Positions 49,967 to 60,818 are shown, numbered from the stretch's first letter. The stretch: DNA of 64,000 bases from Anadara kagoshimensis (GCA_021292105.1 CM037870.1:69357260-69421259), one strand, 5' to 3'. Made by a program: numbers and translations. The notes: a model not told the origin generated them from the letters alone.

Positions 49967-50814
49967 ATAAAAATTGGAAATGGCACTTTTGTGCCAGGAA
50001 GCATAAAATTCATGTAACTGCTTTCACAATTTAAGAAAATTAACAAAAACAGAACTTTAAACCTTTACACCAAGGAACCACATGCCAAATTTCAAAACAA
50101 CATATCCCTGAACTCGTCTAAAGCGAGATCTTTATTTAAAAGTATTTTTTTGAGGATTTTTTTTTTTCTTTAATGGTTGAGTTTTTTTGTTTTTTGTTTT
50201 GGTCTTTCACTTAATGTTGCAATTTTTGTATTTTTAGTACAAGTACCTCAGTCATCCTGTAGTCAACAAACAGATGATATGGTGTGTCTTAGCGGTATGT
50301 AATTTCTAATTTTTTAGCTCACCTGAGCACAAAGTGCTGATGTTTTGGGAATTTTTAGTGGCAAATTTGGGAACATTAGCTAATTTTGGCGAGGGGAAAC
50401 TACCAATATTCGGTAGTCAATTGTGGCAAACAAAATCACTGATATTATGCTTTACCAATTCATTGAAAGTCAAACTGCTGTACCAGATACATGTAGTTGT
50501 CGTAAAATCTTGACTGAATTCAGCATCAAAGGGCCTTTTGTTTCCTTTAAAAGAAATTTCTTAGTTACGCAAATTGTAATTTTTTTCCTTATTTTTTCAG
50601 ATCTACCCGAGCTGTCTTCTACGAAAGTAAAGCAAACCATATTGGAGGTGTAAGTTTTAAAATTTGCATCATTTTTTGCAAACATTATTATAACAGGTTT
50701 TTCCATAGCTTTTCCATTCACCTGTAATTAGCAGAATATAATTTTTTTAACTGATTGCATTGGAGGACTTGAAACTTCAAAATATTTGTACAAATGAAAA
50801 AGGTGATGATTGAA

Positions 50815-51118
50815 TGTGGTTTTATGTCCCAGGCAAGAATATTTCACTTATATCAGGATGTCACCAGCTATCAGGATGTCACCAGCTATAGGTGAAGTGA
50901 CAGAAATTTTTACCTTTGGAGTGCACTTAGGGCGGGTTCCTATGTGACACGACGTGACATTGGCTTTTAACATATCTTCTAAATGCTGAGTGCTTGGCAA
51001 AAGAACAGCTACTACCTATTTTCAAGTCTTGGTTGGACCCTATGATGCTTAGAACACCAACTTCCCACATGATACAAAGGGAGAACTCAACCAACTGAGC
51101 TACCATAGTGGTCGTACA
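50815..51118 (-). mobile_element. tRNA-derived SINE in the last BEN-gene intron
   Basis: The minus strand begins at about 51115 with GACCACTATGGTAGCTCAGT, then TGGTTGAGTTCTCCC. It has the CACTCAGCATTTAGAAG body, and ends in TATTCTTGCCTGGGAC. GTCACCAGCTATCAG is duplicated locally at about 50865-50890. Confidence 0.7.
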
Positions 51119-52124
51119 AATGAAGGGTGAACAATTTAGCTTCATTTAAAGTCACTGATTTTATTGTTAGAAAATCGATCATATTTATCTTGGCAAGAAT
51201 TTGAAATGCATGTTAAAAATACTAGGACAACAGAAGTAGCCACAGTGAACAATACATGCCTCATTTTAAAAAAAGAAGACAAATTACATTATCCATAAAT
51301 GTTTTGGTGAAATTTTATAATGTGGAAATAATTGATGTAAAATGCTTTTTAAAAGAATCTTTATATTTTATTTTAGCCCAAATGGAATCCAGTGTAATTG
51401 TAGGAAGGAAATGATAGAATTCAAAGAAGAAATAAGAAGGTTGAAAAGACGTGTTAGAGATCTTGAAAAAGCTTCCACATCACTGGAAAATCCTTCAACA
51501 GAGGAAGCTCGATTGCCTCAACCTGATCCCCCCAAAAAAAGATGAAAGATGCAGAATGTGACAAATCAGGCAGTGTAGCAAGTACATGTACACTAAGCAG
51601 TGCTGCATCATCAGAGCAAACTGATAGTCAATCGGTGTACAAAGGTTACACTGAAAACGGTTTATTGGATGCTATAAGTCACATCGACTCCTTGTATGAA
51701 TGTGTTCATCATATCTTCTTCTGCTATTTCCATTAGAATATATTATAACTCATAGTGTAACTGGTCAGAAACCAAATTCTACTACTCCATCGAAGCCAAA
51801 ATTTGATGGACGTTTATATGGACTTTTTTTAAGGGTCATTAAAAATAAATTCAATAAAATAAAAGACACTGAAATTACCTCAAAGGTGCAAACAGTTCAG
51901 AAGAAATACCGAAAACAAAATTTAAAGAAACTTGAACAAACGTCCATTTAATTGTATGTATGCCTATATGGACTTGAAAAGTGTTTGATTTTCATTGTAA
52001 ATAAAGAAACTTCAACAGGTTTTTTTTTTTTTTCATTCACGGCAGCAAAATGTGTAGAATTAACACACACCTTTCTCTCTCTTTGATGAAGGCCAGGATG
52101 GATTTAAACCTCCTTGTAAACTTA

Positions 52125-52448
52125 TGATTGGCCTTGGTCTATCATGGTTAACCATGTGTGACCTTGGTCTATCATGGTTAACCATGTGTGACCTTGGTCT
52201 ATCCTGGTTAACTTGACCATACTGTCAACAATTTGATCATGGTCAGCAATGGTTTATGACCTTGACTGACCATGGTCAGTTATGGTATATGACAGTGGTT
52301 GACCATGGTCAACCATGGCCATCGTGACCATGGTTTTATGAACATGGTGCAATTTAACAAAAATGTTAAAACCATGGTTGACCATGGTAGTGTGACCATG
52401 GTTGAACTTGGGTCAACCACGGTGGATCATGGTTGACCATGGTTCCAT
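52125..52448. repeat. Element 2 right subterminal palindrome array
   Basis: GACCTTGGTCTATCATGGTT occurs in three tandem copies, followed by TGACCATGGTCA, TTGACCATGGTCAACCATGG and related palindromes up to the tip. Confidence 0.9.
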
Positions 52449-52458
52449 TTCGCAGGGG

Positions 52459-53775
52459 TTTCATGTATAATACCGGAGAAATTTTCCTTATCCAAAAACT
52501 GGTCAATGGAGCATGAAATTAAGGTCAAGGACAAAAGCCATAAGGCAGTCTGACTGATGTACTATCCAAGATCAAGCTATATACCAAATATCATTGACCT
52601 ACCATGTGTAGTATTCTAGATTTAGAGAAACTGACCTAATCCAAAAAGTTCAACATAGTCACTGGAGGGTTAAGTTTAGGTCAAAGACAAAAGTCATATG
52701 GCAGACTGACATGTACTCTCCAAGACTAAGATACATACCAAATATCATTGCAATTGGCCATGTGGTTTCACAGGAGTTGATTTTTAAATGCAGATGTTAT
52801 TTTAAAATACGAAATGTAAAGACCCAAATGACTATTGTGGCCGAGTTTTGTTCAAATTGACTCAGTAGTTTCAGAGAAAAATATGTTTGAACTTATTTTC
52901 CTATTGGGTCCAATGTTAAAATATGTTTTCCACTGACGGCCATCTTGGATTTTGTGTGGCCCTCAAAAACACCAATGTTGTAGGGGGCCACCCAAAGACT
53001 ATTGTGGCCAAGTTTGGTTTCAATTGGCTTAGGGGTTTTAGAGAAAAAGATCGTTGATATTGTTCCCATAGGGTCCAATGTTAACCTATGTTCCCGTTGG
53101 CGGCCATCTTGGATCAGGTGCAGACTTAAAAAAACACCAGTTTCAGAAGGTACCATCTAAGGACTACTATGACCAAGTTTGGTTCTAATTGGCTCTGTAG
53201 TTTTAGAGAAAAATATCTTTGAACATATTTTCCCATAAGGTCCAATGTTAAAATATGTTCTCCTCTGGCGGCCATCTTGAATTTGGTGCGGCCCTCAAAA
53301 ACACCAATGTTGTAGGGGGCCATTCAAAGACTATTGTGGCCAAGTTTGGTTCCCATTGGCTACAGGGCTTTAGAGAAAAAGATCTTTGATATTGTTCCCA
53401 TAGGGTCCAATGTTAACCTATGTTCCTTGCTGGCCGCCATCTTGGATTAGGTGCAGACTTAAAAAAACACTGGTTTCAGAAGGTACCATCTAAGGACTAC
53501 TGTGACAAGTTTGGTTTCAATTGGCTCAGTAGTTTCAGAGAAAAATATCTTTGAACATATTTTCCCATAGGGTCCAATGTTAATCTATGTTCCCAGCTGG
53601 CGGCCATCTTGGATTAGGTGCGGACATGTCGGACACAATTTTTAAAGTAGACCACCCAAGGACTGTTGTGACTAAGTTTGGTTGCAAATGGCCCACCGGT
53701 TTCTGAGGAGTTGATCTTTAACGACGGACGGACGACGCCGCCGCCGACGACGACGGACGCAAAGTGATGGCAAAA
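52459..53775 (+). repeat. Right part of the dispersed repeat entered by Element 2
   Basis: Units of 164-167 bp contain CCCATAGGGTCCAATGTTA, GGCGGCCATCTTGGAT, and CAAGTTTGGTT..ATTGGCTC. They repeat about five times between 52900 and 53630. The 3' end is GACGGACGGACGACGCC and CGCAAAGTGATGGCAAAAG, after which coding-like sequence resumes. The usual CTCACCTGGC...GAGCT end is missing. Confidence 0.85.
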
Positions 53776-54234
53776 GAGTTTGAAGACCTGAAAGCTTCTT
53801 CAAAATCCCTCAAAAGAAAATTAAATGAAAATTCAGAGTTGTTAGAAAACCAAGGCGCTGCAAGCAGCTCAGTTGATGCAGCATCCTAAACATCTGGTCC
53901 AGGAGTGGACAAGTTATTAGACAGTGTAAAACATTTGTCTGGAAACACAGCTGAAAAGGAAGTGACAGAATGTGTTTGTCGCATAGCCCTGTCTGTGTTC
54001 ACCAGGCAAGACCTGGTAAACTGTTCAAGGACAGGGAAAAAGACACATCACTCCGGTGAAACTGTAAGACCAGCCCTTGACACCAGCAAATTAAATCAGG
54101 TGGAACAAGCAGTTCTTATGAAATGTTCTGGTTTAACTGTGGATCAGTTCAAAAAGAAATTTGACAATCTTGTCAAAATGGAATGGAGGTCAGCAGCTGC
54201 TGACATTGCAAAATCTGTGCCACAAAAACAATAA
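53776..54234 (+). pseudogene. Fourth BEN-domain exon
   Basis: Reading from the repeat junction: EFEDLKASSKSLKRKLNENS (coil), ENQGAASSSVDAAS, an in-frame TAA at 53886-53888, then GVDKLLDSVKHLSG. The BEN-like part follows: CVCRIALSVFTRQDLVNCSR, TGKKTHHSGETVRPALDTSK, LTVDQFKKKFDNLVKMEWRS, stop at 54234. Organisation (coil followed by BEN and an immediate stop) is that of the last exon in Elements 1 and 2, with clear sequence differences. A single stop separates it from an open exon. Its upstream exons are not found; a dispersed repeat abuts it. Confidence 0.7.
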
Positions 54235-54444
54235 GTCATTATTATTCCAGAAACTCTAAAATCAATTTGAGCATTTTTTTCCATTTATAAAGGAATGTAT
54301 TAAATGATATTATTTAAATTTGGTTATTTTTTTTATTGCAGCATTGCAAGTGAAAAAAGAGTCATCTAAGAAAGGCCTATGATTCTTCAATGAGGACTCT
54401 CTAAACTAAAGAATCAGACTATATTCACATGTATAAATTCAAGT

Positions 54445-54742
54445 TCCTGTAACAGTTTATAGAATGGTTCTTGAACTGGAAAATTGTTCTAGAACAGTTC
54501 TTGAATAGTGAGAAGTTTTGAGGTCTAAATACTGTCATCAAGTTCTTGATTACTGTTCCGGAACTTTTCTTGAACAAATTGTTCTGGAACAGTTCTAGAA
54601 CTTGAAAGCTCAAGAACTTTGTCTCATTCAACGTTCAAGAACTGTTCAAGGACAGTTTAAGAACACTTCAAGAACAGTTCTTGCACTTTAATTCTATAAC
54701 AGTTCAAGAATAATTCTAGAACAGTTCTTGAAATTTTTACAG
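54445..54742. mobile_element. Small non-autonomous element with palindromic motif array
   Basis: The ends TCCTGTAACAGTTTAT and, inverted, TCCTGTAAAAATTTCA are flanked by the direct repeat AAGT. The interior is almost wholly copies of AGAACAGTTCTTGAA in both orientations. It is about 298 bp long with no coding. The design (short tips plus palindromic array) is that of the large elements in miniature. Confidence 0.7.
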
Positions 54743-54749
54743 GAAAGTT

Positions 54750-55562
54750 GATGAAGAAGAATGCACTAAAATTCCATCCTTAGGCCATTTAGGTGCAAGT
54801 CGCATTCTTGCAGAAACAATGAAATTAAATTCACCAAAAGCACAAACCTTATAGCTCTTTGGGTCAATGAGAAAGGATGATGTAACAATGGCAAGCCAAA
54901 TAATCTGATTATTTCATCTCTTGGTCATAATTTGTCATTGAAAAATGGAGTTGACCAGATTAATTATGTTCGGGCAAAAATGCGAGAAATTTCCAGACTA
55001 CTTCTGCAGGTAAGGAAGAATTGTAGTGATGCAGAACTGACACTTCAGGCCATTCTTGATCCTGCTAAATTTGATTCCATAATTAATGCAGTTTTTACAG
55101 AATGTAAATATGCTTTGCAGACAGATTTAGCAAGATTTGAAACTCCATCTTTGGCATTGAAACTTGGGCATAATCTAAGGAAATGTTGTTACATAAAGAT
55201 GGGAATGTGCATCAAAAATAAAGACACAGAAGGGGAAAAAGAAGCTGAACAGTTTCTTAAACTTATGTTGATGGAGTATGCTAACAAGGTCAGCTCAATT
55301 GCACTGAAAACAACAATAGACACAAACCAAAGCAATTGCCTTTGACAGAGGACATGGTCACATTCAGGACATTCATACAAGAGCAAATCTAGTCATTATC
55401 TCAAGATTTACAAGAGGAAAAGGATAATGGTGATCATGATGGGATATCAATTTTCTATGACTTAGCTAGAGCCACATTGTCAAAACTAATCACATTTAAT
55501 AAATGGCGTTCAGGAGAGGTTGCCATAATGTTGCTAATACTTTTGGACTCTTTTGATGGATA
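54750..55562 (+). pseudogene. Tyrosine-recombinase-like family, central part
   Basis: The main frame 54932-55345 reads NYVRAKMREISRLLLQVRK, ALKLGHNLRKCCYIKMG and EYANKVSSIALKT. After a shift near 55330 it continues QLPLTEDMVTFRTFIQEQI, a TAG, SLSQDLQEEKDN, and LARATLSKLITFNKWRSGEV. The RSGEV arginine is a candidate for the first catalytic Arg of tyrosine recombinases. Homologous segments occur at 2950-3485 and 35.7 kb. The frameshift and stops make this copy dead. The catalytic C-terminus continues at 58846. Confidence 0.65.
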
Positions 55563-55564
55563 GA

Positions 55565-55800
55565 TATATTAATGGTGTTTTATGCTCCAGTCAAGATTCT
55601 TTCACTTATATCAAGACACGTCAGTTCTGGGATGTTGGAGGGAATCAAAAGTGCCCATAGAGAACCATCGACTTTCTTCAAGTGAACTGACAGACTTTTT
55701 CACACTAAGATCTTTGAAGTGGGATTCCAACCTAGTCTGTAAGAGACACTGTGATCTGTAAGCCCATGTTTTAGACCACTTGGCCATTGGGGCTGTAAAC
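55565..55800 (-). mobile_element. tRNA-derived SINE
   Basis: On the minus strand it has TGGCCAAGTGGTCTAAAAC (box A), GACTAGGTTGGAATCCC (box B), and the tail TGAAAGAATCTTGACTGG then AGCATAAAAC. It separates the two halves of the recombinase-like gene. Confidence 0.75.
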
Positions 55801-58289
55801 TCCTTTGATGTCCAGGATAGAACACGGCATCAGTCATCTTAACATTTTGCTTCATTACTAAAAATATGCAAGATTTAACAAAAAGGTCCTCTAATACAAA
55901 AACACATTTCTATTATTATTAATCACCATAATGAAGTTTTTGTGTGCTGGAATTGCCTTGACCATCCATCTGTCTAGATGTAATTTTGTTCAAACCATTT
56001 GTTGGATTAAAGACTTTTTATTCAAAATTCAAATTCTGTATTAAGATCACATATATGGTTTTTATACCCCACAAAGTCATACAGACATAGGACCTCACAA
56101 ACATTTATGCAACCCTGATAAGAGAAGTGCATTAAAATAATGATGAAAAATCCAGCCAGAATACTGTTTCTGTTAAAAAAGTGAAACCAAAACAACTAAA
56201 ACATGAAATTACTGTGTCTTCAATAGGTGGGAACAAAACCACTCTAAAAACAAAAGAACAAAACTCCCAACTACTTCAGACTCTGGTACGGAGAATAGAA
56301 CAGACTCCTCCAACTACTTCAGACTCTGGTACGGAGGATAGAACAGACTCCTCCAACTATTCAGACTCTGGTACAGAGGATATACAAGTTCTATTCAGTA
56401 TTTGAATGGATAAGGTGAACTATATGTTGGCTTGTATGAATGAGTAAAAACACAGCATGTACAGTGTTACGAATTGTTTGAAAACCACTTGCAAAGATTA
56501 AAGATGGTGAACTTATTTTGCCTTCTAAAATTTTCAGTCCCAATAATCAAGCTTAATCAGAATGACACCCAGAAAGATCCAGACAATAATTACTGTGTTT
56601 TCAAGTCTGCAGAATATTGTTTAGACCCACTGTGTAAATATTTCAAAAATAAGGACGAGCACAAATTATGAAGCGATACATACTGCTTTGGGAAGTACAT
56701 GAAAACACTTACTTAGTTTAATTGGCAAGTCTCTTAACATGCTTAACCAATGAATTCAGGTGATAAATGCATGTTGTAGTTTGAAAAAAAAGCGTCATAT
56801 TGTTTGAAAATATAACAAAATTAAAACATTTTTTTTATGGTTGGAAAATATTGATTGTCTTGTAACTTGTTATCATGGCCTTGTACATGTATTTTAAGGT
56901 CACCCGAGTCAAAGGGCTTCGGGTGACTATTGTGATCGTTGTTTGTCCGTCGATGAGGCATTGTCAACAATTGCATGTTCCAATCTCTCCAGAAGCAGTG
57001 AGGCCAAAACCCTTTCACTTGCAAAATTGTGACTTTGAGCAACATTGAAGGTAACAGTGACCTTCAATAGTAAAAACTTTAAACATTTATCATACTGATA
57101 GAAGCTTGAACATTCATGCTCTACCAAGTTTGCGAAGCTGGTTGACCTTGACCTTATTCAAGGTCATGTTCTGGCAAGTCATAGTTAAAAGGCACATATG
57201 TATTACTATGGTTTATATATTGTTTACCTTTATCTTGTGAATATAATCTGTTCATCTTGTGACAATCTTCCATATTGTCACTAGTACTGAAATGTCAGAC
57301 CATAAAATACCAGTATATTGCATGATATATATATACTCAAGCTTAGTTATAATTCCTGTGAATTTGAACTAGATAAATAAGGTCATAAAATTATAAATAG
57401 TCTCCGATTAGTATCCATCTTCATTAGCAGATTATCCATTACACAAATGCTGTTCATAATAACAAATTTTCAGCTCCTTGTTTCGTGTTTTTACTGTCTT
57501 TACTCCGATTCATGATGTCAATTTCACCTTGCAAAGACTGCTTCAAGATGTAAACATTTTGAAATTTCCTGAATAAATTAAAACTCGCTGATATTTATCA
57601 GGTTCACATATGAATTTATATTATAAAACACACATGGATTTTTGAGTGGATGAATGTGTAGTATTGACCTTGATAGTAATGACCTTGCATATCAAGGTCA
57701 ATTTTTGCTTTTAACATAAATTGCCAAATTTATTAGGGGTGTAACAATACGCTCATAATGTACCACTATATATTGCAATATAAGAAGAGTGTATTGCAAT
57801 GTGTACCACAATATATTGTGTTTGGTCTGTTTCTATATTGTATTGTTGCTCAGTCATGTGTTTACTTGATGACATCACACTGACACTTATGTATATATAA
57901 TTTACTGTCTTACAAACATCCATGTGGCAGATACTTTTTTTGTTGTTGAGAAAACTGGTAAACATAAATGAATTTGATTTTGTACTTTTAAGTTATAAGA
58001 AGACGAGAAAATGTGGATGAAACTATTGATTTTTAAAAGCCGTGAAAATATTGTTAAAATTGCAATACAACAGTTTATCTGTATATCATTACGCCCCTAT
58101 TATTCATCCACTAGAAAGTCTATAATTGTATATTATTTCACATTATTTAGAAAAAAAGTTATCTAATTCTGACTCGGGCAAGTAGCTGAAAATTATTTAG
58201 AGGTTTTATTTTACCACTATAGTTTTTAATGTAAATATTTTGGTTTTAATCGAAATGTAATGAATTTAGTGTTATATTTTCATGTTAGT
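55801..58289. other. Intergenic or intronic, with short repeats
   Basis: At 56270-56370 a roughly 46-bp unit (CAACTACTTCAGACTCTGGT) is tandemly repeated three times. At 56895-57170 there is a dispersed-repeat start (AAGGTCACCCGAGTCAAAG, then CTTCGGGTGACTATTGTG). At 57737-57850 an AGGGGTGTAACAATACGC block is followed by CAATATATTGTG. No gene is supported. Confidence 0.45.
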
Positions 58290-58755
58290 GAATGGTATTT
58301 TGCATGGGCATGAAATTTTGCTCCTAAAAATGTTTTTCATTGCCATTAAATATGGGGAATAAAATTCATGGCCTTAAATTCTTGAAGTAAAATTTATGGC
58401 CCTGTGAATAATGCTCCCTTTCACAGGGTTTTCATGGCCATAGTTTTATTTCAAGGCCACCAATTTTCTTGGGGGCAAATTTATGGGGGGATAATGGGCA
58501 TTAAATATTAATGCTTTCATGGCCTTGAAATTTTTTTTTTTGGTTTTTAATTGGCATGTTTTCAGAGCATTTCATGGCCATGAAAGATACAGTGAATTTA
58601 TTTTTTCATGGTATGTAAATATGTTATATTCATGGTCTTTTAATAAAATTCATTCCCATTTATATTGTTCCCTTTCTTTGTTTTTCATGGTCTTTTTCAT
58701 GGGATTTTCATGGCAAATATTCATGGGTTGTGATTCGTGGTTAATTCATGGGGTG
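58290..58755. repeat. TTCATGGCCATGAA motif array, possible MITE end
   Basis: The palindrome TTCATGGCCATGAA and half-copies (TTCATGGTC, TTCATGGGG) recur at least 15 times over 465 bp. Inverted tips could not be fixed. It resembles the subterminal arrays of the large elements but with another motif. Confidence 0.6.
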
Positions 58756-58845
58756 GCATACAGTAGTGCAAGTCAGAAATATAAGCCCATTGGGCAACTT
58801 GTTCAGATTTGTATCAACAGACCATTTCATTCATTTATTTTAACA

Positions 58846-59426
58846 GGGTTACATCGTTTAAAAATATGCCAAACTGGAATGAAAATACCAGTTCTGAATT
58901 ATACAAAAGATTGACTGCAGTAGAGGAAATAAGAGGCAAGTGTGGCAGGAAAGTTCCTGTTTTGATAACAGATGAATGTAAAAAAGGATTAGAGATACTA
59001 GCTAAAACTCGACAAGAAATGGGAGTGTTAGATGTAAATCCATATATGTTTGCTCTGAAAGATAAAGAAAACAGCCATTTAAGGGCCCTAGATGTAGTTT
59101 CTAAAGCAGCGACTGATTGTGGTGCTGCACACCCAGAACTAATCAGATCAACAAAACTGAGAAAATATACTGCAACAATATGCCAAATCTTGAACAATGA
59201 AATGGAGTGGATAGCAAACCATCTAGGCCACAGTGTTCGTATTCACAGAGAATTTAATTTGTTTAAAGACAGTACTGCAGAATTGACCAAAGTTTCAAAA
59301 ATATTGGTTGTCATGGATGAGGGGAAAATTGTAGAGTATTCTGGGAAAACGTTATCAGAGATAGAGCTTAATGTTATGTTAATATACAGTTTTAAAATGG
59401 GTAGATTTATTCTTTGTAGTATTTAA
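58846..59426 (+). pseudogene. Tyrosine-recombinase-like family, catalytic C-terminus, Tyr replaced
   Basis: The exon follows TAACAG and is open to 59426. It reads LYKRLTAVEEIRGKCGRKVP, KKGLEILAKTRQEMGV, and NPYMFAL. Then come LIRSTKLRKYTATICQIL, WIANHLGHSVRIHREFN, and ELTKVSKILVVMDEGKIVEY. LRK and HLGH..R fit the second Arg and the His of the tyrosine-recombinase fold. In related family members the residue after HREF is a Tyr; here it is Asn (codon 59256-59258). If that Tyr is the nucleophile, this copy is inactive. The first half lies at 54932-55562. The link to known Cryptons is not established. Confidence 0.65.
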
Positions 59427-59483
59427 ATTTTAAAAAATTAAATTAAAGTCTGATACTAAAAAAGGTAACCATGGCATTGAATA

Positions 59484-60453
59484 AGAATATTCAGAATATG
59501 ATGATTCAGATAGAGATCCAGACTTTGTTCTGGACAGTGAAAATAGTGAGGATAGTGAAGATGAAATGGAAGAATTGATAAAAAATACAAATGTTATGCA
59601 AGATAATCCCACCAATGAATTTGTTCTTTACAGTAAAAATAGTGAGGATAGTGAAAATGAAGTGGAAGAATCGGTAAATGATACAAATGATGTGAAAGAC
59701 ATACATGTAGCTAACAGTGAAGACAGTGTGGAACACATGACACATATTGATGACACAGTGGAAGTATCAGTAAAAGATACTAAATGATAGTACAATGAAC
59801 ATACATGTAGCTAACATGTAAACAGTGTGGAACGCATGACAAATATTGATGACACAGTGGAAGTATCAGTAAAAGATACAAATGATGTGCAAGACATACA
59901 TGTAGCTAACAATGTAAACAGTGTGGAACACATGACATATATTGATGACACAGTGGAAGTATCAGTAAAAGATACAAATGATGTGCAAAACATACATGTA
60001 GCTAACAATGTAAACAGTGTGGAACGCATGACAAATATTGATGACACAGTGGAAATATCAGTAAAAGATACAAATGATGTGCAAAACATACATGTAGCTA
60101 ACAATGTAAACAGTGTGGAACGCATAACAAACATTGACAACACAGTGGAAGAATCGGTAAATGATACCATAAGCAACATTAAACCAAAAGAACGCACTGA
60201 AGATGTCAATTATCCAGGAATCTTCATCAAAATATATGCAAAGGGTGAGACTGAGCAGTCAAAGCATAAGAGGACTTATGACAGAAGACATGCTTGTGTT
60301 TTCTGTGGAAAACTCAATACAAATATTCAAACTCTCCTTGAACATGCACATAATTGCTGTGTAGAAGTAAAGAAAATGCATAAATTTAAAACACAAATTT
60401 GTGAAACGAAAGAAAATGGTGGAAGAAACTTTTCATCTGGAAGTTTCTGTTTG
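59484..60453 (+). pseudogene. Zinc-finger / recombinase-like family exon with 32-residue repeats
   Basis: It starts EYSEYDDSDRDPDFVLDSEN (acidic). It then carries about five copies of a 32-residue (96-bp) repeat with HVANNVNSVERMTNIDDTVE and VSVKDTNDVQ. Next come KRTYDRRHACVFCGKL and HAHNC, a C2H2-like knuckle. An inserted A near 59783 creates TGA TAG in the second repeat copy. A further in-frame stop precedes 59484. The zinc knuckle matches those at 35190 and 61850. The 96-bp repeats are an unusual lineage-specific expansion of the acidic linker. Confidence 0.65.
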
Positions 60454-60455
60454 TA

Positions 60456-60818
60456 ATGCCAAAGTTATTTGGAAACATTTTCAACCAGAAAAGAAACTTT
60501 ACTCTCAGAAGTTTCGCCTGTCGTTGATTTATGAAATGTTGCAAGGGTATGAAAGGCCTGTTAAGAAATTTGCCCGTCCAATCTCAAACCCACCTGCTAG
60601 AATTACAGAGAAACAATTCATCATATTGAATCCAAATATGACACCTAATGGTCGAAGATCAAATCCAGATTGCGAAGTTCGTTTGGACAGGAATACAAAA
60701 CGTCATCAGACTCAGTACTTGTGTCGCCAATGTAACACGCCTTTATGTGTTTATCCATGTTTTGAGAGATATACATTTTTAAATTACAAAATAATTTGTA
60801 TTCCAAATCTTCATAAGT
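60456..60818 (+). pseudogene. piggyBac transposase C-terminal fragment
   Basis: It reads QKFRLSLIYEMLQGYERPV, then RRSNPDCEVRLDRNTKRHQT, QYLCRQCNTPLCVYPCFERY and FLNYK. The terminal C..C..C...CF..Y cluster is the Cys-rich zinc-binding tail typical of piggyBac (PGBD-type) transposases. The catalytic DDD core is absent. The fragment follows directly on the zinc-knuckle exon in a shifted frame, so it has been joined to it by insertion or deletion. Confidence 0.75.

Larger units (their letters stand above)
44522..51951 (+). pseudogene. BEN-domain partner gene of Element 2 (two frameshifts in the last exon)
   Basis: Exons are 44522-44705, 45725-45913, 47013-47147, 48757-48945, 49404-49463, 50238-50294, 50601-50649 and 51377-51951, all joining in phase. 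The first encodes the SH3/tudor-like module (YCLLYWYHE..YQKGMLVMARFQGKLYRAAI). The fourth is a Lys/Glu/Asp helix (EKKKDDDEMKSKDDAEKKSK). The last holds a coiled coil (KEEIRRLKRRVRDLEKA) and a BEN domain (LLDAISHIDSLYECVHH, LFPLEYIITHSVTGQ, LFLRVIKNKF, KVQTVQKKYRK). The frame slips at the C6A7 run near 51532 and again near 51708. Each looks like loss of one base, and the homology continues in the shifted frames. The same role is inferred as for the Element 1 protein. Intron 1 contains a MITE and the last intron a SINE. Confidence 0.8.
37240..52458. mobile_element. Element 2: full-length two-gene CACTA-like transposon
   Basis: The left tip CCCCTGCGAAATGGATCC and right tip GGTTCCATTTCGCAGGGG are inverted. 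They are flanked by the direct duplication TTT (37237-37239 and 52459-52461). Subterminal arrays of GACCATGGTC lie inside each tip (37262-37555 and 52125-52448). A C2H2/tnp2 transposase gene on the minus strand and a BEN-domain gene on the plus strand diverge from about 43.4-44.5 kb. Length is 15,219 bp. Gene order and exon phases are as in Element 1, but both genes carry frameshifts, so this copy is not autonomous as read. Confidence 0.92.

Noticed and set aside
57737-57850. hAT-like terminus AGGGGTGTAACAATACGC
   Set aside because: No matching inverted end or 8-bp duplication was found nearby.
58519-58914. 131-residue open frame
   Set aside because: It runs through the TTCATGGCCATGAA array and into the recombinase exon in the wrong frame.
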